Positions 13,181 through 25,582 of a stretch of DNA of 64,000 nt are shown here, piece after piece. Below the pieces are notes generated by a model that was given only the letters and a program-made list of their open reading frames with translations, had not been told where the DNA came from and searched no databases. The DNA is from Thuidium tamariscinum. Taxonomy: Eukaryota; Streptophyta; Bryopsida; Hypnales; Thuidiaceae. The position numbers and the translations under genes are program-made. Each line of letters opens with the position of its first letter. Within the stretch, counting starts at the first letter, position 1. Location of the stretch: contig OX344754.2 in NCBI GenBank assembly GCA_947034885.2, positions 28,269,369 through 28,333,368 of the forward strand. Reading direction: 5' to 3'.

Positions 13181-14015
13181 TTGGTGTTCTAATAAGCAAA
13201 ATGTATTGCATATTGTTTCTGTTAGCTAAAACATAAAATTGTATATAATAAACAACTTTAGCTATTTTTTTATATTTGTTGCCTACAAAAGAAAAAATTT
13301 CACAAGTTTCACCTAATAAGAATGAAATTAATGGCTCAAATATTTTGTGTAAATCTCAATCTATTCATTCAAATAAAAATTTTACATATGTATTTTATAG
13401 AACATAGTTTCAATTGCTTGCTTTGGCATTGAAATGAAAATATACTTTATAACTTTTGCAATACTTATTGGAATGATGGTTGGAGAAGCCTCTGATATAG
13501 GAAATGATGTGTAGAAGCTATCCTAAAAGTTCTATGCAAAAAATTCATGAAGCAAAATAACTTTCATTTTGTAAGTCAAGATTTTTATGATACTATAGCC
13601 ATTGTGCATGTGAAATGCAACTACTCTCCAAATTCAATATAGAACACATATGAGAGTGGTGCTTAAATACATAGAGGTAGAAGTAGAGTTCTCATTTTTA
13701 AAAAGATGAACAAAAATTGTTCATTCTTTGATGGCTAGTCAAAAATAGTCTATTATAATTCTATTAGGCATGAATGTAAGAGGAAAAATTTCTATATTTT
13801 GAAGGGAATGCATAGAATGTGAGATTATGTTGGCTTATGTAAATTTGATACTACCATAGCTAAACCCCTTCCATTAACAACAAATAGGATATCCTATTCC
13901 AAAGAAGATTGGAATGGATTTCCGTTTTTACCTTGGAATGTGTGTCTTTGTACCTTTTCAAGGTTTGAACCACTATTAATGACACACAAGTGAGCATAAA
14001 TGTAGGAAGTAATTA
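13181..14015. other. AT-rich intergenic DNA
   Basis: Nothing coding is seen. The last part probably belongs to the older repeat into which the LINE at 14024-14886 inserted. Confidence 0.4.
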
Positions 14016-14023
14016 GTGGAAAA

Positions 14024-14886
14024 GTTTTTTTCTTTTTTTCTGAAACAAATGAAACGGAATTTCATTGCAGAGGAGAAATACAACCAACACCAGCCACAAG
14101 TGGCTTGGCGGGAAACAGAGGTGACAAAAACACGGACATACAGACTAAGCAACAAAGTAGGAGCATGGAAACAGCTGCGCAGCACTAAGGAGAGGCCAGA
14201 GGCCTCTCTTGGCCGGCTGGGGACACCACCCTTCAAGAAGCGGCAAATAGAATTTAGGGCGGCTCGTAGACAAATCCATCGCCTAGTCCTGTGCTCTTCC
14301 AGCTGGGTTGGTCTGCGGTCATGGTGGTGTAGAAGTCGAATTTGCAGCGTCTCTTCGTGAAGGCCTCCAGAAGTTTCCTCCGGACTACCATGGACTTCTG
14401 CTTCCCATTTCGAATTGATGCCCATTCAGCTCTCCCATAATCGAGCATCTCGTTCCAAATGTGTTGACGGATGCGTTCGGGAGGCCAAGCTATGTTGTTA
14501 AACACGAGATCGTTTCTTTGGATCCAGATGGTCCAGATAACAGTGGAACGTAATTCAAGCCATATCCTTTTAATGGCGTTAAACTTCCTCATGATGCATG
14601 TGGAAAAAATACCTTGCCGCCACGAGAGTAGGCGCCAAGGGCCGCAGGCTTCCCTTCCGATGAGGGAGGCGTTCAACAAATGGATGCCCCATTGCCACGC
14701 GTACTGTGCTGCGCTGCATTCCGAGAATCGATGCAATATGGTTTCTTCCGAATGTCTTGGGCAGACTGGGCAGCTGGTGACAACATCGTCACTGATTCGT
14801 CCCCTCCAATGGTTTACTGCTACTGCCTTGTGCCAGATGAGCCAGAGTAGGCCCGCTTCCTTGCTTGCACGTTCTGGAGGCCATAC
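14024..14886 (-). mobile_element. 5'-truncated LINE (zf-RVT end of ORF2)
   Basis: On the minus strand an open frame encodes the C-terminal zinc-binding domain of a plant non-LTR reverse transcriptase (zf-RVT). It reads LLWLIWHKAVAVNHWRGRI, then CPVCPRHSEETILHRFSEC with the expected Cys-x2-Cys..His..Cys spacing, then a Trp-rich segment ending IWTIWIQRNDLVFNN. The 3' end is a T-rich tract at about 14024-14040 (the poly-A tail read in reverse). The element is bounded by an 8-base target duplication, GTGGAAAA, at 14016-14023 and 14887-14894. Reverse transcriptase and endonuclease domains are missing, so it is a dead-on-arrival 5' truncation. The intact frame and clear target duplication suggest a fairly recent insertion. 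Confidence 0.85.
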
Positions 14887-14894
14887 GTGGAAAA

Positions 14895-15110
14895 ATATTC
14901 TTGAATGATTGAAATTAGATGACTCTAGATGTTGGTTATAGGTCAACTCCAACTTTTGCCTTCCAAAATTCATAGTAATTTCAATTCAAGAGATAAAATT
15001 ACCAAATTTTTGTAATACCCATTATTTCTGTCAATGCGTCTTTGGAAATATTTGCTTTACCTTACACTACCCTAGATCATATCCAAATGTTCTTATTTTA
15101 TCGATTATGG
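14895..15110. repeat. Dispersed repeat, LINE insertion host
   Basis: Read in reverse, this segment matches the 19365-19744 duplicated unit and part of 48869-49271. Shared words are AAATATTT, GCATTGACA, GGTAATTTTATCTC and TGAATTGAAATTA, followed by a CTAGAGTCATC word. The LINE inserted into this older repeat. Confidence 0.6.
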
Positions 15111-16649
15111 GTACTTCTACGATAAATCTAGTTTTGAATCTACTAAAATGGGCCATTACATCCATTAAGATAAAACTCAAAAATGGGACCAATTCAAGGA
15201 TTTGTAGATAAAACTTTAAATGTGCAAATCCAAGAGTTCCTAGATGCAGCTATACCTTGCAATTAAAAAAATGTGATTCATTTCTATATAGATTTTTAAA
15301 AAAGAAATTCATATTCAAAATGATATGCAAAACATGTGGAAGTGCCTATAGATACTAGTGAATTATAAAAGGCACTTCTATAGATAAACAAGACTGCCTC
15401 AAAAAATAATCAAGACAGGATGGATTGCAAAGAAAGCAAAAATCAACTATTCTACGTAATGTATCTTGACCTTAGTGATTGAAGCTATTGTACAATTGTC
15501 TCATTAGCTTGTTATTTGTGTAAAGTTCTTCAAATTTTTTGTATATAAATTTTTTGTCTATGCAAAGCTTCTATATCCTAAAACCAATATATAGTGAAAA
15601 GCTTTAATTTGAGGATATCATGGTTTACAATCGCAATCCCTTGAAGGCAAAAGAGGAATTCCAAACCCAAAGGCTAATGCCACTACAAGCAAGGACACCT
15701 ATGAATTTATACACACTTTAGTGTAATGTAGTGGATTGGTCCACCTTGATAAAATATTCTTTTAACAATATTATGACACAACATGCATATCTTATTTATT
15801 AGAAAATTTGCAATTTGAGAGGCATAGTATACTAAAAAAGAAAATTAGAAAATATTTATCAAAATTTTATTATCTTCCATTTATGTTTTTTTGATATATT
15901 TATGATAATTTTATCCAAATTTTAGGGTTGGCATTTCATTTCTATTAAATAATTAAAGTTGGACAATGAAATTTGAAAAATGTCAAAATTCAAAATAATC
16001 TCTCAATATCTATTTTTAATATCTATTTTTTATCATGTAAAAAAATAATTTTTTGAAAAAAAAAATATATTGTAAAAAATTATTTTTTGAAAATCCTAAT
16101 ATTTAGGTATGGTAATTAGATAGATTAAAGGCTTAGACTATATTCATAGCTATGCTAATTTTTTCTAAACTTTTACATAACTTCCTTTGTCCTATTGCAT
16201 GTGTATGTGATCACTCTTGTTTAGAATTTTATGAAGAAAACTTCAAATGGAACTTTTTATTCTCAAAGTCTACAAATATTTGTGCAAAAATGAATAAAAG
16301 CTAACAATAAAATTGCTCAAATAAGTCAACCTTGTGTGACTATAATATTTGATTTAATCTTCTAAAACATTGAGGATGATTAAGGAAGCATTGATTATGT
16401 ATAACATAAAGAGAAATTCTATACTAAGTAATAATCTTCCCTACCTAAAATGATATTCATATTTCCTTGAGTTTTATTGCAATAAAATTAATACTGCACT
16501 TCAAAAAAACTCGATAATTCAAAGTTCGAAAACAACAAGAAATAAGAGTGTTGTTTGCACGCATAATGAAGACATATAATAATGTATTTTTAGATTCCCT
16601 TTGGTAGAAATATGCTTTTATACTATGCAAATGCACCATGAAAATTTCA
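15111..16649. other. AT-rich intergenic DNA
   Basis: No supported feature is seen. Confidence 0.5.
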
Positions 16650-16914
16650 AATTTAGATCATTAAATTTGGGTACTCCTTTGAACGTAGTAAACACCCCTA
16701 AACCTCAATTTGTGACAAATTAACAAAAAATAGTTTTAAATATAAAATGATTTTTTTTAATTTCTGAAAAATAAGGGATGTAAAAACCATCAAGTTAGAG
16801 AGGTCCAATAATTATTTCATATTCTCAAATATTTTTATTCAAAAGTTATAGCAGAAAAGAACAACAAAACTCCAATTGTGACAAGAAATAGGACCGGTGT
16901 TTCTTGCAATCACC
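16650..16914 (+). repeat. Copy of the 5'-cluster repeat terminus
   Basis: About 260 bp align with 1200-1460 and 1650-1900. The segment ends TGTGACAAGAAATAGGACC and then GTGTTTCTTGCAATCACC (16897-16914), the shared terminus of the repeats at the left end of the window. Confidence 0.65.
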
Positions 16915-19165
16915 CTATTGAACTTATGTAGTCTTGTTTCTTGAAAGTATATCTTGGCAACAAATTGCAAAAATGTGTGGTGTATTGTCAATTTGATAAA
17001 CAACCATGTGGTGTACAATTTTCTTGAATGTACTCCACATCATTTTCACTTGTAAAGTTTTGTAGAAACATACCTAATATGATCCTAAATATAATATATT
17101 TTATATTCAATATCTATATTTCAATATTTTGCCTCAAACAAAAATCAAAGTCAACTAAAATTCTCATTTAGGGTTAAGGAAAACCTTTTTTTTCTACTTC
17201 AAATCATAATATTTTTCAATTTGTATAGTAAAAATTTACAAAGTTTTTGCCAAATTATTCATACAAGCAAAGTAAGTATCTTATGGTTGTGATCTTAAAA
17301 AAATTTCATATAATGCAATATAAATGATAGTTTTGACTTGATTTTGGAGAAAAAGAAGGCTTTGAGACTTTAGGGATCAAAACTTGTAGTAATTTTTGGT
17401 GGTATAGGTGGACTATTTAAAGGAAAAATGTTGAATAATCTTTAAATGATTAATCAACCATTTTATAGTCATTGCTGAACTTGGGGGGGGGGATGCCAAT
17501 TTTTTTTTTAAGTCCTATAATTTTCTCATCTATTTTGTGAACTTATATTTCTATGCATATCCAAAATCATGTGGATTTAGGCAAAAAAGTCTATCCAAAA
17601 TCCTAAAATGATTATATTGGAAAAAAAAGTTGTTGCTTTTCAAAAATTGGAACTTTTATTGAAGATATCAAAATTTGTAAAATCAAAGTCTTCAAAAATT
17701 TGATGGTAGACTACTTTATGATGATAAACAATATTTTTAGATTAGATTTTTCAAAAAATATCCTAATAAAAATTATAATTAAATTCATTTCAAAAACAAT
17801 AGTTAGCTAAAAATGATTACCCCCCTTATAATTTGTAAGTCACATTGTATGATCCAAATTATAATTTTATACTAAATATTCAACAAAGGGACTCCCTCGT
17901 AAATGTGAGGATTTTACCTAGTCAATGTTCACACCCAAGTGCCCCTTGTGTACTAGGATGATTGTAAGAAAGACTCATTGTTTTTGGTAGAATTTTGCCA
18001 AATTGGTTCTTGTCCAAACTGCAACTTTTGAATTTTAAACTCAATTCCAAAAGAAAATATATTTCTAGATATTTTTATTGTAATTTTATCCCTTAATTTT
18101 CAAAAAATGAAAAAAATCATTTTATATTTAAAAGTCACTTTTTCTGATTTATCACACTTTTAGAATTTTTTTGTTTCTTTTGTCAATATTAAGGTGTATC
18201 CAAATTTAATGACATAGAGCTGAAATTTTGGTGGTCTATACCTACACTAGTTGGACATATTCAATATGAAGGGAATAAAAGAAAATATTATTTTATGTCC
18301 AGACCTCCATGTTTTTACAAGTAGGCCAAAAGAAGGGCTCAATGGTGTATACACTTTTGAACGTTTCAAGTTCATTTTTTAGTGAGTCTCATCATTATCA
18401 AGTCCTCACCAATTGCCAATTTTTAATTTTTTAATTTCATTACAATTAATCTATTAAAAATCAAAAAATTAAAATACCCTTTTTTAGATACGCAGAGAAT
18501 AATGGGTAGGAAACCAATTTTTTTTATAATTGCTATGTAGTCAAATTGGTTTTTAATCCGCCCTTACTCCCTTAGCATTTAGGATAATTATCTTTACCAA
18601 TAGATTTTAGTCATATAAGGGATTAGAAATGTTGTCTTTGTAGATAGCATGTTGTCCATTACACTATCCTTATGTGAAAAATCTAGTATAGTCTAATGTC
18701 ATGTGATGCTTTCTAATGCTTTGTAAAAAAAAGCATCAATTTCATGTTGTATATAGTGATTGGAGGTATTGATTGTTCTTGTTAAAGTTGAAAGAAGTTG
18801 TACAAAATCTTATTGCATGAAGAATTCTAATAGTAGAATAGGATTCTATGGTATGGATAAGCCTTTAGCAAAAAAACTCCACAATTCCATAATTTTGTGA
18901 AGATTCCAAGGATATTTTTGATGTATGGCCATCTCCCTAGGGATTTGTTGTAATTCCCTAGCCTCCATATTTCTATATTTATAGGTTCCATTATTGTCCA
19001 TGCTTTCTTGAAGACCATTTTGAAGTGGTACAATGATAAATTGTTTGAAGTGTGCATCTATTCTATCAAATATTCTATAGTATCTATATTCAAAGTAGAA
19101 CCTATAGCATACTATTGAATATCACTAGGGAATCCTTGAATTGTATCATTGGAGACATGTGATAA
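16915..19165. other. AT-rich intergenic DNA
   Basis: Only chance ORFs are present (for example 18827-19057 minus). A G-run near 17483 and scattered homopolymers are the only notable structure. Confidence 0.5.
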
Positions 19166-20165
19166 CACTAGTAGAAAAATTGTGGCCCAAACAACAAAAT
19201 TGGAATTGAAAAGTGTTGTTTGGTTTTGTTGATTTGGTTTCATTGTACTTGTCAAAATTACATTCAAGTCTATTGTTCAATTATGATGATTTAGATCAAA
19301 TAAAAAAATTTAAGTTTGTTAGAGGGACCCATAACTAATAAAATAAGGAGATTTGAACATGATCTAGGATAGTATCAGGCATAGCAAATATTTTCATAGG
19401 TGCATTGACAAAAATAATGGAGAGTGTAAAAAAATTTGTAATTTTATCTCTTGATTTGAAATTATTATAAATTTTTAAAGGCAAATGTTCAACTTGATCA
19501 TTGACCAATACCTAGAGTCATCCAATTTTGATCATTTAAGAACTACTTTACTACTAGGATAGTATAAGGCATAGCAAATATTTTCATAGGTGCATTGACA
19601 AAAATAATGGAGAGTGTAAAAAAATTTGTAATTTTATCTCTTGAATTGAAATTATTATAAATTTTTAAAGGCAAATGTTCAACTTGATCATTGACCAATA
19701 CCTAGAGTCATCCAATTTTGATCATTTAAGAACTACTTTACTACTCATTGATTCCTACTTTCTTACTCACTTATATGTGATGAATTTATTTGTTGAAACC
19801 TTTAAGAGTACAAAAATATTCATTCTAAAGAGAAAATGGAAATGGACGTCAACAATGTTGACCACCACATTAGCAATGCTGGCATTGAGGTTTGAACCCA
19901 AGACTTCATATTTGCAAATCACTTCTTTCAACCATTACACCATGGTTGAATTTGTATGTGCAAGTATAAAAAAGAATTGTTACTTATGAAGTTAATTGAA
20001 TTTTTGTTGATTTGGTCAAAAAATTTTGAAGTGCCTAGAATAACAAAATTGTGTCAATGTCTTCACGAAATTCTATTGATTTGATCAAGTTGTGATTGCA
20101 AGTACCTTAAAAAATAGAAAATTGTTGATTTTTGGTTGTTTCAGTTGCAACTTTCTACTATTGTA
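19166..20165. mobile_element. Possible CACTA-type non-autonomous element (about 1 kb)
   Basis: The left end CACTAGTAGAAAAATTGTGG pairs with a right end that reads in reverse as CAATAGTAGAAAGTTGCAAC. This resembles CACTA/EnSpm termini. The interior carries a 190-bp tandem duplication and a tRNA-like Pol III box pair in reverse (about 19885-19945). No transposase is seen. The right end has one mismatch in the CACTA core, so the call is tentative. Confidence 0.4.
19365..19744 (+). repeat. Recent 190-bp tandem duplication
   Basis: Units 19365-19554 and 19555-19744 both begin TAGGATAGTAT and are almost identical; I count two substitutions by eye. Diverged single relatives are found at 14895-15110 (inverted) and within 48869-49271, so a dispersed repeat has been locally duplicated. 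Confidence 0.85.
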
Positions 20166-21474
20166 AGACTCTAAAATGATCTTAATATTCCAAGGTAATA
20201 TTCAGAAAAGAAACTAATGCCACTTGTTTGAAATTGTTTAGTCTTGCCTAGGCCACATAGATGAGTAGACAACTCCAAAGGCCATGTTTGATGCATTTCC
20301 ATTCAAACCTATAAATTATCTATAGGAGCTAATTAAATTTTTTTTAGCAAATTTAACTTGATTCATCATAGATATCTTTTTTGCTATCCATAGATGCTAG
20401 AGAGATGTATAGAATCTTTGGATTTGGTGTTGTTGCCAATTGATCATTGTAAGTTGCTCTTCTTCCTTTGGTAATGCATTAATTATATTGCACTTATCAT
20501 GATAGCATCACTTAGATGTACATGAAAATAATTTTGTTAATTTCAATTGTCTATATTGCCTTCATAACCAATTTCTAAGGTTCAAAGGCAGATGGCACTT
20601 AGGAATCCTAACTACAAATTAAATAGTATTGTCATCTTCATTGGATTTTTTCAAATTAAAGGTTTAGAAGGGCTTTCCATTCCTTGTTGTATAATCATGT
20701 AGACCTTTAGGACATCTTGTATTTCAATATCTAGTGGCATAGACTTGATTAATTGAACTATTTTGTAATGCTTCTAAAGAAAAAACAATGTACTTGAATC
20801 ACTTTTTGGATCATGCTGTATATGCAATATATTGCAAGGACTTGGTCTTTTATGCTTGGAGTCTACTAGTCTTTAGGAAAGGAATTGGAAGAATGTGATC
20901 AAAGTTTCAAGAGATACTAGTAAGTAGCTCATATACTAATTGTAGATTTATAAATTATTATATGTGCAACAACAATTTTGATTTGCTTTATACGAAATTT
21001 AGTTGTCTTGATCCCCCCAATCATTGATTATGCATATTTCAACTCTATCCTTGGCGAAAAAGTGAGAAGATAAGATCTTATGGTCCTATAGTTGTTCCTC
21101 TAGGTTTATGATGAAGGTATTTTGAAACAATCTTGAGTTGATGGAGGATCTTGGCTTGAAATTCTAGAAACTAGGGTGTCATATTGAATATCATCTATCT
21201 CTAAACTTGATTTGGATTGTACCAAGTAGGAGATTCCAAAGGGAGAATTGGCATGTATGAGGCCTTAGGTTGGTTGTTCAATGTCTTGTTTTAAAGAGGT
21301 ATATATAATTGTTCCATTTGTTGTTTTAGAAGTTCTTACCATTGTTGAAAACCTAGAGAAATACCTTGGAGAAGAGTTTGTTCATAAAGGGATTACAACT
21401 TTGGGTCTATAATTTTTTATCTTCCTTGAAGCAATGGGCAAATAGTAGCATCCTATCTAAACATTGCTCATTTT
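20166..21474. other. AT-rich intergenic DNA
   Basis: No supported gene or repeat terminus is seen. Confidence 0.45.
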
Positions 21475-21834
21475 GTATATATTGTCAAGAATTTAAATTT
21501 TGTCATGAACCACATAGACATGTGGTTATTAAAGATTTATTTGTAATTGCTCTTTTTTCATTGTTGATTACTAGGATTGAAAGTTATTTAGTATATATTG
21601 TCAAGGATTTTAAATCTTGTCATATACCACATATACATATGGTTATTAAGAATTTATTCATAATTGTTCTTCTTTCATTGTTGGTTATTTGAATTGAAAT
21701 GTTAATTAGTATATATTGTCAAGAATTAAAAATCTTCTCATGTACTACATGCTCATTTGGTTGTTAAGGATTTATTCATAGTTGCTTTCCTTTGATTCAT
21801 TGTTGGTTACTAGGATTGAAAAGTTATCTAAATT
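21475..21834 (+). repeat. Three-unit minisatellite, 116-118 bp period
   Basis: Units start with GTATATATTGTCAAG at 21475, 21591 and 21709. Each continues through TTGTCAT..ACCACAT, GGTTATTAA.GATTTATT and TTCATTGTTG.TTA. The units are visibly diverged from one another, so the array is not young. The 108-residue open frame across the first two units comes from the repeat. Confidence 0.8.
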
Positions 21835-23023
21835 ACGTATGTTAATGAAGATGAGTTTTGTTCACTATGTCGCTAAGCTTCTTAGTGAAATAGCCAAGAA
21901 TAATTCTTTTTTGAAGTCTATTGAACATTAGTTTATAATCTTGAATTTTTTCAATAGAGAGACTAAAGCTCTTTTCTTAAAAATTGAGAGAGTCAATCTC
22001 CAATAATCTTTGATAGTTTAAGATGCATTAGAGAGGAAGTGCCATTGGACTCCAAAATAAGTAGCTAACCAAAAGTAACATGGATACAAAAAGATGGAAT
22101 GAATATTATAGATTAAGTCAAGTGCAATTGGCACTTGAATCTAAAGTGGACTATACTTTTGGCTTAAAAAATCTAAAATAAAAGCTCTTGCAGTTATAAT
22201 GTGCCAAAAATGTAAGCATTGTTGTATGAAACAATTGCATTAAAATCTCTAGTCTTAAGCTAGAGCCTTCACTAACTAGCTTTCAACTAGTGGATGATAA
22301 ATTACTATTGCAAATTATGAATAAACAAAAAATTCTATTTCTATGAATGTATTGTTGAAAAAATTGTCAATACATGGCCTATACAAATGCAAAATTATAT
22401 ATAGAATTAGAGGATGACTTTATCCTCTATTGGGTGAGAAGTTTATCCCTTTGCAATTTTGTAATTATACATAAGACTTTGTAGGGTGCACAAATTTCTT
22501 CATAAGCTTTGGAGTTGACTTTCTACAATATTTTTCTTGTAATTTTAAAACTTAGGTTAAAGGTGGTAATTAACTAGAATTGCTAATCTTTTAATGTTTT
22601 ATTGTTACTATAGGATTTTTTTGCAAACAACTTAGTAATGATAAACTAATCAATTATTTAGACGGTTATGGTAGTTAAAGCTATTGACTATGTGACTTTA
22701 AACAATAGAAAAGCAAAATCATTGTAAAATTTGCTAAATGATAGTCAAAGATCAATTAATCAAATCTAATTGAAAGAATTTTTTTTTATTGAATCAACTT
22801 AAATACTTGTTGCAATATTTATTTGATTTTTTTTTTCAAATGGTTGTAATGATCAATTGCTCAATGCAACATTGATGGATACAAATTTAATAATTTAAAA
22901 AAATGACGGTTTTTATCTTAATAATTTTGAGTACTTGTGAAAACCTTTAAATTTTTTAATTATTTTTAAATCTTAAGATTGAAAAATATTTTTATTTAAA
23001 GGTTATTTGTTTGTTTGGTATAG
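21835..23023. other. AT-rich intergenic DNA
   Basis: No supported feature is seen. Confidence 0.45.
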
Positions 23024-23286
23024 AAAGTGTTCATGAATTAAAGAAGCTTGAAGTCAAATACATGGAATTCGCACATCAAAATTGGAGTTCAATAAATTGG
23101 AGACCAAATGAATCAGAAGTCATAGAAGAAAGTAAAATTAAGTACACTTGTGACCCATTGACACACAAGATACTATCAAATGTAAAAAGAGGATCACTTT
23201 TATGGGAATGGGTCCAAAAGCGGCTACGAGAAGGACGGATGTACATATTGCAACCTCAAGAGAAGCAAAAATGTGGACAATGGAAG
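23024..23286 (+). CDS. Orphan exon-like ORF, unknown protein
   Basis: I do not recognise the protein. An 87-codon open stretch lies between a plausible acceptor (TTTGGTATAG) and a donor (TGGAAG followed by GTATAT). Its composition is protein-like and rich in Trp, Lys and Glu, with motifs such as NWSSINWRPNESE and LLWEWVQKRLREGRMY. The frame stays open past the donor to a TGA at 23338-23340. No partner exon can be found in the surrounding AT-rich DNA, so it may be one exon of a gene with very long introns, a captured gene fragment or a decayed copy. No signal peptide or membrane segment is visible. Confidence 0.35.
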
Positions 23287-24309
23287 GTATATAAAGGTGT
23301 GCAAGATCTCTCACAAAAAATAGATCACAATTATTTTTGACATGTGAATGTGAAAGACAAGGCATCATTACGTGAGATCATTCGAGATTCAACTCGTGGA
23401 TATTCTGAGCTTTACTAATGACCAAAAGCCTAGAGAATAAAGAGATAATTTGTATTCAAATTTAAAGTATTAAGGATTACTAAATATACTTTTAGTAGTT
23501 CAAATTTCTAATAGCCTTAGATTTATAGAATAAGACCACTATCAACTTAACCGTATTTGAACTTTGAATTACATTCCAAAATTCAATGTATTTGGCAATA
23601 ATAATGTAATATAAATTTCAATGTGATTATATCTTTTTTTTAACTACTATAAATGAAATTCTATTATTTAAGGATTCTTCAAAATTTACAAAGATTTTTT
23701 TGTCAACAAGATCAATCATAGACAAGAACCTCCAAATCTTGGATGCATTTAAAAAAAATAGAATCACTATATAGAAGAAATCACACATGTTCTTCCTTGA
23801 ATATTCAGCATTGCAATATGAAGATTTTAATAATTATTATTCATAATGAATTTTATTTATTGAATTTAACATTTGAAATGTAAATAATATTTTGAAGTAT
23901 AAATCTTAGAACTGGAAATCAAATTTCCAAATTAAATACTGCTCTGTTTATATATTCAGAAAATTAAATAATTTTTTCCAAGGAATATTGTAGTTTTTAT
24001 ATAACTTATGTAAAAAAAAATTTCATAGTAATATAAAAATTGAATATGATAAAGAGTATAAAACTCTGCTAGTAATCATGCTAGTAATTTAATAAAATCT
24101 AAAATCACTAATCTAAAAATGTTGAAGATGACACATAGTGCATTTTTTTGAATTTAACATACAAGAATATTTTTTTGGTAAACAAATGTATTCTAAATTT
24201 TAAGTAGACCTAGGAGTTTAGGACTCCATCAACTTAATTTGAAAAAAAAAAAAATTTTAAAGAGATCAAGAGATTTTTAAAAATTGGGGAATGTTCTTTC
24301 CAGCAACAT
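23287..24309. other. AT-rich intergenic DNA
   Basis: No supported feature is seen. Confidence 0.45.
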
Positions 24310-24451
24310 CACTACAAGAAAATGGGGGTATAAATGACTTGTCTACAATGATTGCACCGACAACAATGACTACAAAATGACTATTTTGCAGTCATTGTTG
24401 TCGATGCAGTCATTGTAGACATGTCATTTATATCCCCATTTTCTTATAGTG
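24310..24451. mobile_element. CACTA-type MITE, 142-bp near-palindrome
   Basis: It begins CACTACAAGAAAATGGGG and ends CCCCATTTTCTTATAGTG, and the whole element can fold into one long hairpin. It is flanked by a 3-base duplication, CAT (24307-24309 and 24452-24454), as expected for CACTA/EnSpm. It is non-coding. Confidence 0.85.
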
Positions 24452-24460
24452 CATAACAAC

Positions 24461-24465
<5 letters not shown>

Positions 24466-24522
<57 letters not shown>
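24466..24522. repeat. (TA)n microsatellite
   Basis: About 28 uninterrupted TA units lie just beyond the CACTA MITE. Confidence 0.95.
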
Positions 24523-24524
<2 letters not shown>

Positions 24525-24594
24525 TACACATTGTTTGAGACTCATATTCTTTGGTATGAGACATTGAGTAAATTAATTATATGTATATACCAAA

Positions 24595-24841
24595 CATTAA
24601 ATGTTTTTTCTACTAGCTAGAAGACTATAAGTTCTCGACAGTGGGAACTCTGCCACATTTGTCATCCGATGTGGCCAAGAGACTGCCATGTCAAATTATA
24701 ATACTGAAAAGAATTATTTTTTTTTCAAAAAAAAATATTTAAAAAAATTATTATTATTTTATTATTATCTTTTATTCTGACTGTTCCCAGCATTGGGAAC
24801 AAACCTAAAACAGTCTTCTAATCCTGAAAAAAACTCTAATG
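24595..24841. mobile_element. GTTCCCA-family MITE, copy 1 (247 bp)
   Basis: Outer ends are CATTAAATGTTTTTTC and GAAAAAAACTCTAATG, with inner inverted AGAAGACT / AGTCTTCT. It carries the family hallmarks CAGTGGGAACTC, GACTGCCATGTCA and CAGCATTGGGAAC. The closest copy is 30144-30411; more distant ones are at 42109, 43405, 43895, 59311 and 61590. Confidence 0.75.
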
Positions 24842-25582
24842 AATTTGGAAACTAAAAAATAATGTAAAAAAATAAATGATTTGATTATAATTTGAAGGTC
24901 TTTAATGAATTTTAAGATAGGAGGATGTATATTATGAGCTAGCATCAAACCTATTAATTTTGCACTTGAAGGCATAAAAATGTAACATAAAATTTTGCAC
25001 TTGCTTTAGAAATAAGCTAAAGAATTCATTAAATGTATGAGCATATTTTAGTATAGCGAATCCTTAAAGTAATGGATAAATACTTGTGGACCAATATTAT
25101 AGATACAATTACAATTATATATATGTGTGGACCTGGCTACTATAAAAAATTATGGATCTATATGCACAAACATACAGTCTTCCACATTTTTTGAATATTT
25201 AAGCTTGATCATCTTTATATATTTGATTGTCTCAAGATTTTGCAATGCAAAATCTTCACTCCAAATTTATTGTACATGGGACAATTCTATTGTAAAGTTG
25301 TGAAGGAAAAAGCAACTACATATTATTTTCAATCCTAGGATTTAATCATTTGCTTCTAAAATCGAACCTTAAAAGAAAAAGTGCACTAGAGTGAAAATAA
25401 AGAACTTCAACAAAAGAAATTGAGAGATATTCACTTTTAAAGTTCATTGCACTAGAGCATCAATATTTAACTTTAGGATAGTCCATAAGTCAAACATACA
25501 AGTTGAATAGAATACAATGAGTAAATATATCATAAATTCACATAATGACTCTCAGTTACAATTTATATGAATGGTTTCCTTT
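24842..25582. other. AT-rich intergenic DNA
   Basis: No supported feature is seen. Confidence 0.45.

Noticed and set aside
14016-14908. Plus-strand ORFs of 114 and 145 residues
   Set aside because: They are antisense to the LINE zf-RVT frame.
19885-19945. tRNA-like A-box and B-box pair on the minus strand
   Set aside because: The spacing is suggestive of a tRNA-derived SINE, but no cloverleaf, tail or target duplication is seen.
21366-21692. 108-residue plus-strand ORF
   Set aside because: It is produced by the tandem repeat; the internal repetition of the protein mirrors the DNA period.
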